A stretch of 64,000 nucleotides of DNA from positions 1 to 64,000 of the forward strand of contig JACQYW010000008.1 in assembly GCA_016208015.1 (NCBI GenBank), in the 5' to 3' direction. This document shows positions 43,867-52,709 of this stretch, piece after piece (position 1 is the first letter of the stretch; each line of letters begins with the position of its first letter). This DNA is from Nitrosomonadales bacterium (GTDB lineage: Bacteria > Pseudomonadota > Gammaproteobacteria > Burkholderiales > Gallionellaceae). The position numbers and the translations under genes were made by a program. The notes beneath the pieces were generated by a model. That model worked only from the letters and a program-made list of their open reading frames with translations. It was not told the DNA's origin and did not search any database.

Positions 43867-43942
43867 GGGTGCTTAGCTCAGCTGGTAGAGCACCGCCCTT
43901 ACAAGGCGATTGTCGGCGGTTCGATCCCGTCAGCACCCACCA
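43867..43942 (+). tRNA. tRNA-Val (anticodon UAC)
   Basis: 76 nt with encoded CCA. Acceptor GGGTGCT pairs with AGCACCC; anticodon loop CTTACAA gives TAC; T arm GGTTCGATCC. It starts 12 bases after the hupB stop, so both tRNAs may be processed from a hupB transcript. Confidence 0.97.
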
Positions 43943-43982
43943 GCAGTTTGAATGTGTTGTTTAGTTGTGTTTCAAGTTTTAT

Positions 43983-44059
43983 GGAGTGGTAGTTCAGTTG
44001 GTTAGAATACCGGCCTGTCACGCCGGGGGTCGCGGGTTCGAGTCCCGTCCACTCCGCCA
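43983..44059 (+). tRNA. tRNA-Asp (anticodon GUC)
   Basis: 77 nt with encoded CCA. Acceptor GGAGTGG pairs with CCACTCC; anticodon loop CTGTCAC gives GTC; T arm GGGTTCGAGTCCC. It follows tRNA-Val by 40 bases. Confidence 0.97.
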
Positions 44060-44065
44060 AACAGA

Positions 44066-44089
44066 GGCGAACGAAAGTTCGCCTTTTTT
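44066..44089 (+). terminator. Terminator after tRNA-Asp
   Basis: GGCGAAC, GAAA loop, GTTCGCC, then six T. Perfect rho-independent structure ending the hupB/tRNA unit before ppiD. Confidence 0.9.
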
Positions 44090-44138
44090 CATGTTGGATG
44101 TCAAATAAAAAGACATCCGTTCAATCGGGTAGATTGCT

Positions 44139-46028
44139 ATGTTCGATTTCGTGCAAGATAAAAGATGGCTAGTGCAGATCGTATTGGCGGTTATTATTTT
44201 GACGTTCGCCGTTTGGGGGATTAGCTCCTATCAAAACACCAGTGGTTCCGACCCCTTGGCAACTGTCAACGGTGAAAAGATCGGACAGCAGGAATTCGAA
44301 GATGCGCTGGAACAGCAGCGTCAACGGATACGCGAGATGGCCGGGGCCAGCTTCGATCCGACATTCTTCGACAAGCCGGAGATCAAGCGCTCGGTGCTGG
44401 AGGGATTGGTCGCCCAGCGCGTGTTGACCGTTGAGGCGCGAGGTGCCGGATTGATGCCGGGAGACGAGCAGTTGGCACAGATCATTGCTGGTATAGGCGT
44501 ATTCCAGAAGGACGGTAAGTTCGATATAGAGCGCTATGAGGCGGCATTGAAAGAGCGAGGCATGAACCGGTTGGGATTCGAAGCCCGTTTGCGTCAGGAT
44601 GTCGCAGCGCGGCAAATAACAGATGCCTACTCCCAGAACGGCTATGCGGCGAATACGGTTGCGGAGACGTTGATTCGCTTGAACGAACAGCAGCGAATCG
44701 TCGCAGTGTCCAGCCTGAATCCCGAGACGTATCTTAAGCAAGTGCAGATAAGCGATGCCGACATCGCGGCTTATTACGAAAAGAATGCCAATGAGTTCCA
44801 ATTGCCGGAACGAGCCAATGTCGAATATGTGATGTTCTCGGCGGATTCATTGTCGTCGACCATCACGGTTGCCGATAGCGAGGTCAAACAATATTACGAA
44901 GAGCATGCCGCGGAGTTTGGTACCAAAGAACAGCGTCAAGCCGCGCATATCCTGATTGCGGTGGCGAAACAGGCTTCGGATGCCGAGAAGTTGGCTGCCA
45001 AAGCGAAGGCTGAGCAGGTGCTGCAACAAGTGAAGCAATCCCCGGCAAAATTCCCATCTCTGGCAAAACAATACTCTCAGGATCCTGGCTCTGCTGCCAA
45101 CGGCGGTGATCTGGGGATGTTCGGCCGCGGCGCGATGGTAAAACCTTTCGAGGAAAGCGTATTCAGTCTCAAGGCCGGAGAAGTAAGCGGTCTGGTGCAG
45201 TCGGATTACGGATACCACATCATCAAGCTGCTGGCCGTCAAGGCTGCCAAGATGCAGCCCCTGGGCGAAGTGCGCGGAATGATCGTGCAGCGTCTGAAAT
45301 CACAGCATGCCGGCGACAAATTCGCGGAGCTGGCCGATCAATTCAATAACACCGTCTATGAGCAAAGCGATACTCTGAAGCCCGCAGCGGAGCTGGTCAA
45401 AGCAACCGTGCTGCGCGGTGTGTGGCTGAGCAAGGGGCAGGCTGCGAACGACATCTGGACAGACAAGGCATTGCAGGCGGTGTTCTCGGAAGATGTATTG
45501 AAAAACAAGCGCAACACGGCGGCGATCGAGATCGCCACCAATACCTTGCTGGCTGCCCGGGTCGTGGAATACAAGCCGGCGAGTGCGCGTCCCATGGCAG
45601 AGGTCGCACAGGCCATCCGTCAATCGCTGCAGAGCCTGCGTGCGGCCGAGATGGCCGAGCAGCAAGGTAAAGAGATATTGGCGCGCCTGCAGCGAGGCGA
45701 AAAGGCGGGCGTGAACTGGAAGCCTGCACAAAGCATGTCACGCAGCCAGCGTTCTGCGGTGGCGCCGGAGTTGTTGCAGGCGGTATTCAGTGCCGATACG
45801 TCCAAGCTTCCGGCTTATAGCGGCGTGGCGAGCAGCAGGGGCGGTTATCTGCTGGCTCGTATCGAAGCTGTGAAGGAAACAGGTGCTATCGATGACGGGA
45901 AGCGGAATGGTTACGTTCAGCAGATACGCCAGCTCACGGGTGAAGAATTGCTGATGGCCTATCTGGCTGATGCGAAAAAGCGTGCCGACATCACCATGAA
46001 GGAATTCGTGACTGACGAGAGGAAATAA
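44139..46028 (+). CDS. ppiD: Periplasmic folding chaperone / peptidyl-prolyl isomerase PpiD
   Basis: A 629-aa protein anchored by one N-terminal helix (about residues 12-33) with the rest in the periplasm. The SurA-type N-terminal helical domain follows, then one parvulin domain at about 265-360 ([49 protein letters not shown]). The C-terminal helical part completes the chaperone. It interacts with the Sec translocon in E. coli. Terminators lie on both sides, so it is probably a single-gene unit. Confidence 0.93.
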   Translation: MFDFVQDKRWLVQIVLAVIILTFAVWGISSYQNTSGSDPLATVNGEKIGQQEFEDALEQQRQRIREMAGASFDPTFFDKPEIKRSVLEGLVAQRVLTVEARGAGLMPGDEQLAQIIAGIGVFQKDGKFDIERYEAALKERGMNRLGFEARLRQDVAARQITDAYSQNGYAANTVAETLIRLNEQQRIVAVSSLNPETYLKQVQISDADIAAYYEKNANEFQLPERANVEYVMFSADSLSSTITVADSEVKQYYEEHAAEFGTKEQRQAAHILIAVAKQASDAEKLAAKAKAEQVLQQVKQSPAKFPSLAKQYSQDPGSAANGGDLGMFGRGAMVKPFEESVFSLKAGEVSGLVQSDYGYHIIKLLAVKAAKMQPLGEVRGMIVQRLKSQHAGDKFAELADQFNNTVYEQSDTLKPAAELVKATVLRGVWLSKGQAANDIWTDKALQAVFSEDVLKNKRNTAAIEIATNTLLAARVVEYKPASARPMAEVAQAIRQSLQSLRAAEMAEQQGKEILARLQRGEKAGVNWKPAQSMSRSQRSAVAPELLQAVFSADTSKLPAYSGVASSRGGYLLARIEAVKETGAIDDGKRNGYVQQIRQLTGEELLMAYLADAKKRADITMKEFVTDERK

Positions 46029-46044
46029 AGTCAGGATGCGCAAT

Positions 46045-46075
46045 AAAAAACGCCGCTTGATGAGCGGCGTTTTTT
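46045..46075. terminator. Bidirectional terminator between ppiD and fabI
   Basis: CGCCGCT (46051-46057) pairs with AGCGGCG (46063-46069), flanked by six A on the left and six T on the right. It serves both convergent genes. Confidence 0.92.
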
Positions 46076-46092
46076 ATTTCAGGATATGAAGA

Positions 46093-46878
46093 TCAGGCTT
46101 CGGTAGAGCCCAACGCGGTGGTATTGAAGCCGGCGTCCACGTAGGTGATCTCGCCGGTGACACCGCTGGCAAGGTCGCTGCACAGAAAGGCCGCCACGTT
46201 GCCGACCTCTTCGACAGTCACGTTGCGCTTGAGCGGAGCATGTTTGGCGTTGTACGAGAGCAGCTTGCCGAAATCGCCGATACCTGCGGCAGCCAGTGTC
46301 TTGATCGGTCCGGCGGAGATGCCGTTGGCACGGATACCCTTGCGCCCCAGTTCCATCGCCAGATAACGCACGCTGGCTTCCAGGCTTGCCTTGGCCATGC
46401 CCATCACGTTGTAGTGCGGCATGGTGCGGACCGCACCCAGGTAGCTCAAGGTCAGGATGGCTGATCTGTCATTCAGGAAGGGTAGTGCTGCCTTGGCCAT
46501 GGCCGGGAAACTGTAGGCGCTGATGTCGTGTGCGATGTGAAAAGCTTCGCGGCTGAAGCCATCCAGGAACTCACCGTCCAGAGCTTCACGCGGGGCGAAG
46601 GCGATGGCATGCACGAAGCCATCGAATCTATCCCATTTTTTTCCCAGCTCGTTGAACAGCTGCGCTATCTCGGCATCGCTGGCAACATCGCAGGGATAGA
46701 CCATGTCGCTCCCAAAATCCATGGACATTTCAGTCACGCGGTCTTTGACACGCTCCCCCTGATAGGTGAAGGCCAGCTCGGCACCTTCGCGATGCATGGC
46801 CTGTGCGACACCGTAGGCGATCGAACGATTGCTGATCATGCCTGTGACCAGAATGCGTTTATTTGCCAAAAATCCCAT
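46093..46878 (-). CDS. fabI: Enoyl-[acyl-carrier-protein] reductase (NADH)
   Basis: A 261-aa short-chain dehydrogenase that completes each fatty acid elongation cycle. Catalytic Tyr146, Tyr156 and Lys163 ([14 protein letters not shown]) fall at exactly the E. coli FabI numbering. The NAD-binding start is [14 protein letters not shown]. Position 93 is Ala (HAIAFAP) where E. coli has Gly; changes at that site reduce triclosan binding in E. coli, so intrinsic lower sensitivity is possible but not shown. Divergent from ccmA. Confidence 0.95.
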   Translation of the reverse strand: MGFLANKRILVTGMISNRSIAYGVAQAMHREGAELAFTYQGERVKDRVTEMSMDFGSDMVYPCDVASDAEIAQLFNELGKKWDRFDGFVHAIAFAPREALDGEFLDGFSREAFHIAHDISAYSFPAMAKAALPFLNDRSAILTLSYLGAVRTMPHYNVMGMAKASLEASVRYLAMELGRKGIRANGISAGPIKTLAAAGIGDFGKLLSYNAKHAPLKRNVTVEEVGNVAAFLCSDLASGVTGEITYVDAGFNTTALGSTEA

Positions 46879-46920
46879 GTTTTCCCCGGTTCAAATTGGT
46901 TGCCAACGACTTATGCGGCG

Positions 46921-46977
46921 CGGATTATAACCCAATAGATGGCCTGCACCGCAGGCGGTGCTATCGTATATAATCCG
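46921..46977. promoter_or_regulatory. Symmetric divergent promoter region between fabI and ccmA
   Basis: CGGATTATA (46921-46929) is the exact reverse complement of TATAATCCG (46969-46977), so both strands present a TATAAT -10 box facing outward. Between them lies a perfect dyad, GCACCGC (46946-46952) and GCGGTGC (46955-46961) with an AG centre, occupying the -35 position of both promoters. The -35 sequences themselves are poor, so an activator or repressor bound to the dyad is plausible (inference). Confidence 0.6.
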
Positions 46978-47012
46978 TCGCTGATTTGTTTCCGGCGAGC
47001 GACACGTTTTTC

Positions 47013-47642
47013 ATGCAACAAACCCCACTTCTGGAAGTGAAAAATATTGCTTGCGAACGCGGCGATCATCGCCTGTTCAGCGGGTTGAACTTCACGCTGG
47101 CACCGGGCGAACTGATGCAGGTGCAGGGTGCGAACGGTAGCGGCAAGACCACGTTGTTGCGCACCTTGTGCGGCTTTGTGCAGCCGGTGCAGGGATCGGT
47201 GCATTGGTGCGGACAGGACATCGGCGAGTGGGACGACGATTTTCACGCCGAGATGTGTTATCTCGGACACCTTAATGCCATCAAGGATGAATTGAGCGCA
47301 CTGGAGAATCTGCAGATGAGTGCGGGCCTGGCCGGATACACTGTGAGCGATCAGCAGGCCGTTGCTGCTTTGCGTCGCATGGGATTGCAGCGTCGCGAAC
47401 ATCTGCCGGTGCGGGTGCTGTCACAGGGGCAGCGACGCAGGGTGGCGCTGGCGCGTTTGCTGATCGGCGATGCTCACTTGTGGATACTTGATGAGCCTTT
47501 GACCGCACTCGATGTGGGGGCTGTTGGGTTGATGCAGGAACTTATCGGGGAACATCTGTCGAATGGCGGCATGACGATCTTCACGACGCATCAACCTTTG
47601 CAAGTGTCCGGTGTGCAAACTCGACAGTTGATGTTGTCATGA
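47013..47642 (+). CDS. ccmA: Cytochrome c maturation ATPase CcmA
   Basis: A 209-aa ABC ATPase that powers release of heme-loaded CcmE from the CcmCDE complex. Walker A is GANGSGKTTL, the signature is LSQGQRRRVALARLL, and Walker B is LWILDEPLTALD. ATG 47013 begins the conserved protein; a longer frame reaches 46986 but adds only a few unmatched residues. First gene of the ccm operon; it overlaps ccmB by four bases. Confidence 0.94.
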   Translation: MQQTPLLEVKNIACERGDHRLFSGLNFTLAPGELMQVQGANGSGKTTLLRTLCGFVQPVQGSVHWCGQDIGEWDDDFHAEMCYLGHLNAIKDELSALENLQMSAGLAGYTVSDQQAVAALRRMGLQRREHLPVRVLSQGQRRRVALARLLIGDAHLWILDEPLTALDVGAVGLMQELIGEHLSNGGMTIFTTHQPLQVSGVQTRQLMLS

Positions 47643-48322
47643 ACAAGCTGTCACTGTTCGGTTTGCTTGGATTGGTGATCAGGCGCGATCTGCTGCTGGC
47701 GATGCGTCGCCGTGCCGACGTGCTGACCACGCTGATCTTCTTCGTGATGGTGGTGAGCCTGTTCCCGCTCGGTGTCGGGCCGGAACCGGAGATGTTGCGC
47801 AAGATGGCCTCGGGTGTGGTGTGGGTAGCCGCGCTGCTGGCCTCGATGTTGTCACTGCCGCGCATGTTCTCTGCGGACCATGCGGACGGTACGCTGGAGC
47901 AGATGATGCTGGCTCCGCAATCGCTGTCCGTGCTGGTACTGGGCAAGATATTGGCGCACTGGACGCTGTCCGGTCTGCCGCTGGCGTTGATCGCGCCGGT
48001 GTTGGGATTGCAGTTCGACATGTCGGTGCAGGCCTTGTGGATACTGGTATTGGCATTGTTGCTCGGCACCCCGGTGTTGAGCATGATCGGGGCGGTGGGT
48101 GCGGCACTGACTTTGGGGTTGCGTGGTGGCGGGGTGTTGGTGTCACTGCTGGTGTTGCCGCTGTGCATCCCGGTACTGATCTTCGGTGCGGGTGCGGTGG
48201 AGGCGGTGAACGGTGGCATGAGCGCTGTTTCCAACCTTGCGTTACTGGGGGCATTCACGTTATTCGCGCTGGTGTTTACGCCGTTCGTTGCGGCGCAGGC
48301 TTTGCGCATTTCAATGGAGTAG
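47639..48322 (+). CDS. ccmB: Heme exporter membrane protein CcmB
   Basis: A 227-aa membrane protein with about six helices, the ABC permease partner of CcmA. FGLLGLVIRRDLLLAMRRRADVL at the start is the usual cytoplasmic lead-in; FSADHADGTLEQMMLAP is conserved. ATGA overlap with ccmA. Confidence 0.93.
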   Translation: MNKLSLFGLLGLVIRRDLLLAMRRRADVLTTLIFFVMVVSLFPLGVGPEPEMLRKMASGVVWVAALLASMLSLPRMFSADHADGTLEQMMLAPQSLSVLVLGKILAHWTLSGLPLALIAPVLGLQFDMSVQALWILVLALLLGTPVLSMIGAVGAALTLGLRGGGVLVSLLVLPLCIPVLIFGAGAVEAVNGGMSAVSNLALLGAFTLFALVFTPFVAAQALRISME

Positions 48323-48326
48323 TGAT

Positions 48327-49061
48327 TTGGCAATCAACTGGTTCAAATATTCGGCACCTTCTACCTTCTATGGTCTGGCTGGCAAGCTGATCCCATTCTT
48401 CGCATGGCCGGCAGTGATATTGTTCGCGATCGGTCTGTACATCGGATTCTTCGTCGCTCCGACCGATGCTGTGCAGAGCGAGGCCTATCGCATCATCTTC
48501 ATCCACGTTCCCGCTTCCATCCTTTCCATGTTTATCTACCTCATCATGGCGGGATATGCGGCATTGGGCTTGATCTTCAATACGCGGCTTTCATCCATGA
48601 TGGCGCAGGCTCTGGCACCAACCGGTGCGCTGTTCGCCTTCATCTCGCTGTGGACCGGAGCCTTGTGGGGTAAACCGATGTGGGGCGCCTGGTGGGTGTG
48701 GGATGCGCGCCTGACTTCCGAGCTGATCCTGCTGTTCCTGTATCTCGGCTTCATCGCCTTGCAGGCTTCCATTGAAGACCCGCGCCGTGCGGACAAGGCC
48801 AGCGCATTGCTCGCCATCGTCGGTTCGGTCAACGTTCCCATCATCTATTTCTCGGTGAAATGGTGGAACACCCTGCATCAGGGTGCAACCATCAAGATGA
48901 CCGGCACCAGCATGCATGTCGCGATGCAGCAAGCCATGTTTATCGTGCTGGTGGCTTGCTGGCTGTATGTCATCGCCGTCGCACTGGCGCGCGTACGCAG
49001 CATCATCCTCGAGCGAGAGCGCAACACGCAGTGGGTGAGCGAACTCAAGGAGGTGCGGTGA
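48327..49061 (+). CDS. ccmC: Heme-handling membrane protein CcmC
   Basis: A 244-aa protein with six membrane helices that loads heme onto CcmE. The tryptophan-rich WGAWWVWDARLTSEL motif is present, and flanking periplasmic His residues (FIHVPASI and NTLHQGATIKM) are the heme ligands in the family. No ATG covers the N-terminus; TTG at 48327, with GGAG eight bases before it, is the best start. Reads into ccmD by one base. Confidence 0.92.
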   Translation: MAINWFKYSAPSTFYGLAGKLIPFFAWPAVILFAIGLYIGFFVAPTDAVQSEAYRIIFIHVPASILSMFIYLIMAGYAALGLIFNTRLSSMMAQALAPTGALFAFISLWTGALWGKPMWGAWWVWDARLTSELILLFLYLGFIALQASIEDPRRADKASALLAIVGSVNVPIIYFSVKWWNTLHQGATIKMTGTSMHVAMQQAMFIVLVACWLYVIAVALARVRSIILERERNTQWVSELKEVR

Positions 49062-49246
49062 TGAGTTGGGGTGAGTTCTTTGCCATGAACGGTTATGCGT
49101 TCTACGTATGGGGTTCGTACGGGGTGGCCGTGCTGGTGTTTGTCATTGAGGCATTGCTGGTGCGCAACCGTCGCAAGAATGTCCTGCGCGAATTGAAGTT
49201 GACGCGTTTGGATGCGGAAGATAATGGAAGTGGAGAACGCGCATGA
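49061..49246 (+). CDS. ccmD: Cytochrome c maturation small protein CcmD
   Basis: A 61-aa protein with one membrane helix (about residues 13-35: YAFYVWGSYGVAVLVFVIEA) and a basic cytoplasmic tail (RNRRKNVLRELKLTR). It helps release holo-CcmE from CcmC. Coupled by one-base overlap to ccmC and four-base overlap to ccmE. Confidence 0.9.
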   Translation: MSWGEFFAMNGYAFYVWGSYGVAVLVFVIEALLVRNRRKNVLRELKLTRLDAEDNGSGERA

Positions 49247-49725
49247 CACCAAGACAGAAAAGACTGGGATTCATCATGGCCGGTGTCGTGCTGGTGGCAG
49301 CGGCGGTGGGGCTGGTGCTGTATGCACTGAAGAACAACGTCAGCCTGTATTTCACGCCGACTCAGGTTTACAACAAGGAAGCGCCGCAGGGCCGCAATTT
49401 CCGCATTGGTGGATTGGTCGAGGCGGGTAGCGTCAAGCGTGAGAACGACGGTCTGACCGTTCATTTCAATATCACCGACAACCACAAGACCATGGCTGTG
49501 GTCTACAAAGGCATCCTGCCCGACCTGTTCAAGGAAGGTAAGGGTGTGGTCGCGCAGGGCAAGCTGGATGAGGCTGATGTTTTCCGCGCAGACGAAGTCC
49601 TGGCCAAGCATGACGAGAACTACATGCCTCCCGAAGCTGCCGATGCACTGAAGAAGGCCGAAGCGGCTAAAGCGAATGCGGCGCAGCCGGGAAGTACCTC
49701 AGCTGAATATCCTGTCGCCAAATAA
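49243..49725 (+). CDS. ccmE: Periplasmic heme chaperone CcmE
   Basis: A 160-aa membrane-anchored beta-barrel chaperone that carries heme covalently. The heme-binding His123 is in AKHDENYMPPE, with Tyr127 as the axial ligand (HxxxY type). The N-terminal helix is at about residues 9-29; FRIGGLVEAGSV is the conserved OB-fold start. Confidence 0.95.
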   Translation: MTPRQKRLGFIMAGVVLVAAAVGLVLYALKNNVSLYFTPTQVYNKEAPQGRNFRIGGLVEAGSVKRENDGLTVHFNITDNHKTMAVVYKGILPDLFKEGKGVVAQGKLDEADVFRADEVLAKHDENYMPPEAADALKKAEAAKANAAQPGSTSAEYPVAK

Positions 49726-49742
49726 TTATTGAGAGTCCAAGC

Positions 49743-51728
49743 ATGATTCCAGAAATCGGGCAGTTCACATTGATCGTTGCGCTGTGGTTGGCGCTGTTGC
49801 AGGGCATCCTGCCCATCGTCGGCGCCGCGCGTTCCAGTGCGGTGTTGATGGGCATCGCACGCCCGCTGGCGGTCGGGCAGTTCGTGTTTGTCGCCATCGC
49901 GTTCGGTTGTCTGACCACATCCTTCCTCGCCAACGACTTCTCCGTGCTGTATGTTGCGCAGCATTCGAACTCGCAATTACCTGCGGCGTATCGTGTCGCA
50001 GCAGTGTGGGGCGGCCATGAAGGTTCGCTGTTGCTGTGGGCTTTCATCCTGACGCTGTGGACGGTCGCGGTGGCGATGTTCAGCAAGCACCTGCCGGAAG
50101 AGATGGTGGCGCGCGTCATCGGCGTGATGGGTCTGATCTCGGTCGGCTTCCTGTTGTTCATGCTGTTCACTTCGAATCCTTTCGATCGCCTGTTGCCCGC
50201 GGCGATGGACGGTCGCGACCTGAACCCGTTGCTGCAGGATCCCGGTCTGGTCATCCATCCGCCGATGTTGTACATGGGATATGTCGGTTTCTCCGTGGCC
50301 TTCGCCTTCGCACTCTCCGCCTTGCTGGGAGGCAAACTGGATGCGACCTGGGCGCGCTGGTCGCGCCCGTGGACGACGGTTGCCTGGGTGTTCATGACCA
50401 TCGGTATCGCGCTCGGTAGCTGGTGGGCGTATTACGAACTGGGCTGGGGGGGCTGGTGGTTCTGGGATCCGGTCGAGAACGCCTCGTTCATGCCCTGGCT
50501 GGTCGGCACGGCATTGATGCATTCGCTGGCGGTCACGGAAAAGCGCGGCGCCTTCAAGAGCTGGACGGTGCTGCTCGCCATCGCTGCGTTCTCATTGTCG
50601 CTAATGGGAACGTTCCTCGTGCGTTCCGGTGTGCTGACTTCAGTGCACGCTTTTGCTACCGACCCCAAACGCGGCGTATTCATCCTTTCCTTCCTGGTGG
50701 TGGTCATCGGCGCTTCGCTGCTGTTGTTCGCCTGGCGCGCGCCCAAGATAGGCTTGGGCGGCAAGTTCGAGCTCGTCTCGCGCGAATCGATGCTGCTCAC
50801 CAACAACGTATTGCTGGCGGTCGCTTCCGCCTCGGTGTTTCTGGGCACGCTATATCCGCTGTTCATGGACGCACTCGGCTTCGGCAAACTCTCCGTCGGC
50901 CCCCCCTATTTTCATACCGTGTTTGTGCCGCTGATGGTGCCCTTGGTGATGATGATGGGCTTGGGGCCGATCGCGCGCTGGAAGCAAGCGAGCTTGTCGG
51001 ATATCTGGCAGCGTGTGCGTTGGGCGTTGGCCGCCAGTTTCGTCATTGCGTTGTTGTTGCCACTGGCACTCGGTTTATGGACACCGCTGATCGCGCTCGG
51101 CATGTGGCTGGCTGCCTGGCTGATACTGACCGCCGCACTTGACCTGCGCAAACGCCTGGCCGGTTCCGGCAGCCTGTGGCAGCGCATGAAACAACCCTCG
51201 CTCAGCTATTACGGCATGCAGTTCGCCCACCTTGGTGTGGCGGTGTTCATCATCGGCGTGACCATGGTGAAGGGATATGAGACCGAACGCGATGTGCGCA
51301 TGGAAGTTGGCGACACGCTGGAAGCGGGCGGTTATGTGTTCCGCTTCGAGGGCGCGCGCGAGAAGCAGGGCCCCAATTATGTCGCAGCCGAAGGACGCAT
51401 GAGCGTGAGCAAGAACGGCAAGCTGGTGACGGAACTTTTCCCCGAGAAACGCCAGTACAACGCATCGGGTATGCCGATGACCGAAGCGGCAATCGAGACC
51501 GGCGTGTTCCGCGATTTGTATGTCTCGCTGGGCGAGCCCATCCCCGACACTGAAGCTTGGGCTGTGCGCGTTTATATCAAACCCTTCGTGGATTGGATCT
51601 GGGCCGGCTGCCTGTTCATGGCGCTGGGCGGCATTCTGGCGATCAGCGACCGCCGCTACCGTATCCATGCGCGCAAAACACAGCCTGCCGTGGCAGGTGA
51701 ACAACCATTGCAGGAGAAGACAGCATGA
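49743..51728 (+). CDS. ccmF: Cytochrome c heme lyase subunit CcmF
   Basis: A 661-aa polytopic protein that, with CcmH and CcmI, attaches heme to apocytochromes. The WWD motif is GWGGWWFWDPVENASFMPW. A large periplasmic domain lies near the C-terminus (EVGDTLEAGGYVFRFEG to EPIPDTEAWAVRVY). It starts 17 bases after ccmE and overlaps ccmG by four. Confidence 0.95.
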   Translation: MIPEIGQFTLIVALWLALLQGILPIVGAARSSAVLMGIARPLAVGQFVFVAIAFGCLTTSFLANDFSVLYVAQHSNSQLPAAYRVAAVWGGHEGSLLLWAFILTLWTVAVAMFSKHLPEEMVARVIGVMGLISVGFLLFMLFTSNPFDRLLPAAMDGRDLNPLLQDPGLVIHPPMLYMGYVGFSVAFAFALSALLGGKLDATWARWSRPWTTVAWVFMTIGIALGSWWAYYELGWGGWWFWDPVENASFMPWLVGTALMHSLAVTEKRGAFKSWTVLLAIAAFSLSLMGTFLVRSGVLTSVHAFATDPKRGVFILSFLVVVIGASLLLFAWRAPKIGLGGKFELVSRESMLLTNNVLLAVASASVFLGTLYPLFMDALGFGKLSVGPPYFHTVFVPLMVPLVMMMGLGPIARWKQASLSDIWQRVRWALAASFVIALLLPLALGLWTPLIALGMWLAAWLILTAALDLRKRLAGSGSLWQRMKQPSLSYYGMQFAHLGVAVFIIGVTMVKGYETERDVRMEVGDTLEAGGYVFRFEGAREKQGPNYVAAEGRMSVSKNGKLVTELFPEKRQYNASGMPMTEAAIETGVFRDLYVSLGEPIPDTEAWAVRVYIKPFVDWIWAGCLFMALGGILAISDRRYRIHARKTQPAVAGEQPLQEKTA

Positions 51729-52255
51729 CTCGTTTTATGTGGCCACTGGTGATTTTTCTGGTGCTGGCAGGATTTCTGTTCGTGGGCTTGGGCTTGGATC
51801 CGCGCGAAGTACCCTCACCGCTGATTGGTAAACCGGCACCTACGTTTACCTTGCCGCTGCTGCGATCTCCTGGCAAGAATTTCTCTTCGCAGGATATGAA
51901 GGGTCAGGTCTGGATGCTTAATGTGTGGGCATCGTGGTGCGGGGCGTGTAAAGACGAACATCCCATCCTGATGGATTTGGCACGGCAGAATGTTGTTCCG
52001 CTTTACGGTCTGGACTACAAAGAAAAGCGGGCAGAGGATGGCCTTGCTGTTTTGAACAGATCGGGCGACCCCTACACGCAGGTGTTATTTGATGCTGACG
52101 GCAAAGTCGGATTCGACTACGGCGTTTACGGCGTTCCCGAAACTTACATCATCGACAAACAAGGCGTGATACGCGACAAATTGATCGGCCCGGTGACACC
52201 TCAGAATCTGCAAGAACGCCTGTTGCCCCTTATTGCGGAGTTGAAGAAACAATGA
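51725..52255 (+). CDS. ccmG: Thiol:disulfide interchange protein CcmG (DsbE)
   Basis: A 176-aa thioredoxin-fold protein tethered by an N-terminal helix. The active site is WCGAC with Cys72 and Cys75 (CGAC instead of the more usual CPTC). YGVYGVPETYIID carries the conserved cis-Pro loop. It keeps the apocytochrome or CcmH thiols reduced. Confidence 0.94.
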   Translation: MTRFMWPLVIFLVLAGFLFVGLGLDPREVPSPLIGKPAPTFTLPLLRSPGKNFSSQDMKGQVWMLNVWASWCGACKDEHPILMDLARQNVVPLYGLDYKEKRAEDGLAVLNRSGDPYTQVLFDADGKVGFDYGVYGVPETYIIDKQGVIRDKLIGPVTPQNLQERLLPLIAELKKQ

Positions 52256-52704
52256 GACATTTTTTACTTTTGCTGATGTTGCTTCCGGCGCTGGCGTATG
52301 GTGGTGAGGCTAAAGACCTGGCCGACGATCCCGTGATGGAGCGCCGCATGATCAGCCTCGCGGAAAAAGTGCGCTGCCTCGTTTGCCAAAGTGAAACCGT
52401 GGCCAGCTCGCGCTCAGACTGGTCCAACGATGTGCGCCAGATCATGCGTGAAAAGATGCAGGCGGGCGCGACCGACCAGGAAATAATGGACATATTGGTT
52501 GAGCGTTTCGGCAAATCCGTGCTGTTTGATCCGCCTGTCGACAGGGAGACCATCCCCTTGTGGATTGCGCCATTTGTCATGCTGTTGCTGGGTGTTGCGG
52601 CGCTCTTTTATCAAGTGCGCAAGCGCCGTCAGACCGTACCCGAAACCGAGCTCAGCGAAGAAGCACAAAAACGCGCTGCGGCCCTTCTTAACGACCAAGA
52701 ATAG
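52252..52704 (+). CDS. ccmH: Cytochrome c maturation oxidoreductase CcmH
   Basis: A 150-aa protein with a signal peptide, a periplasmic helical domain with the redox pair RCLVC (Cys42, Cys45) and a C-terminal membrane anchor (about residues 104-123). It handles apocytochrome CXXCH thiols. This is the short form; the TPR part is the separate ccmI downstream. ATGA overlap with ccmG. Confidence 0.93.
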   Translation: MRHFLLLLMLLPALAYGGEAKDLADDPVMERRMISLAEKVRCLVCQSETVASSRSDWSNDVRQIMREKMQAGATDQEIMDILVERFGKSVLFDPPVDRETIPLWIAPFVMLLLGVAALFYQVRKRRQTVPETELSEEAQKRAAALLNDQE

Positions 52705-52709
52705 ATCCG

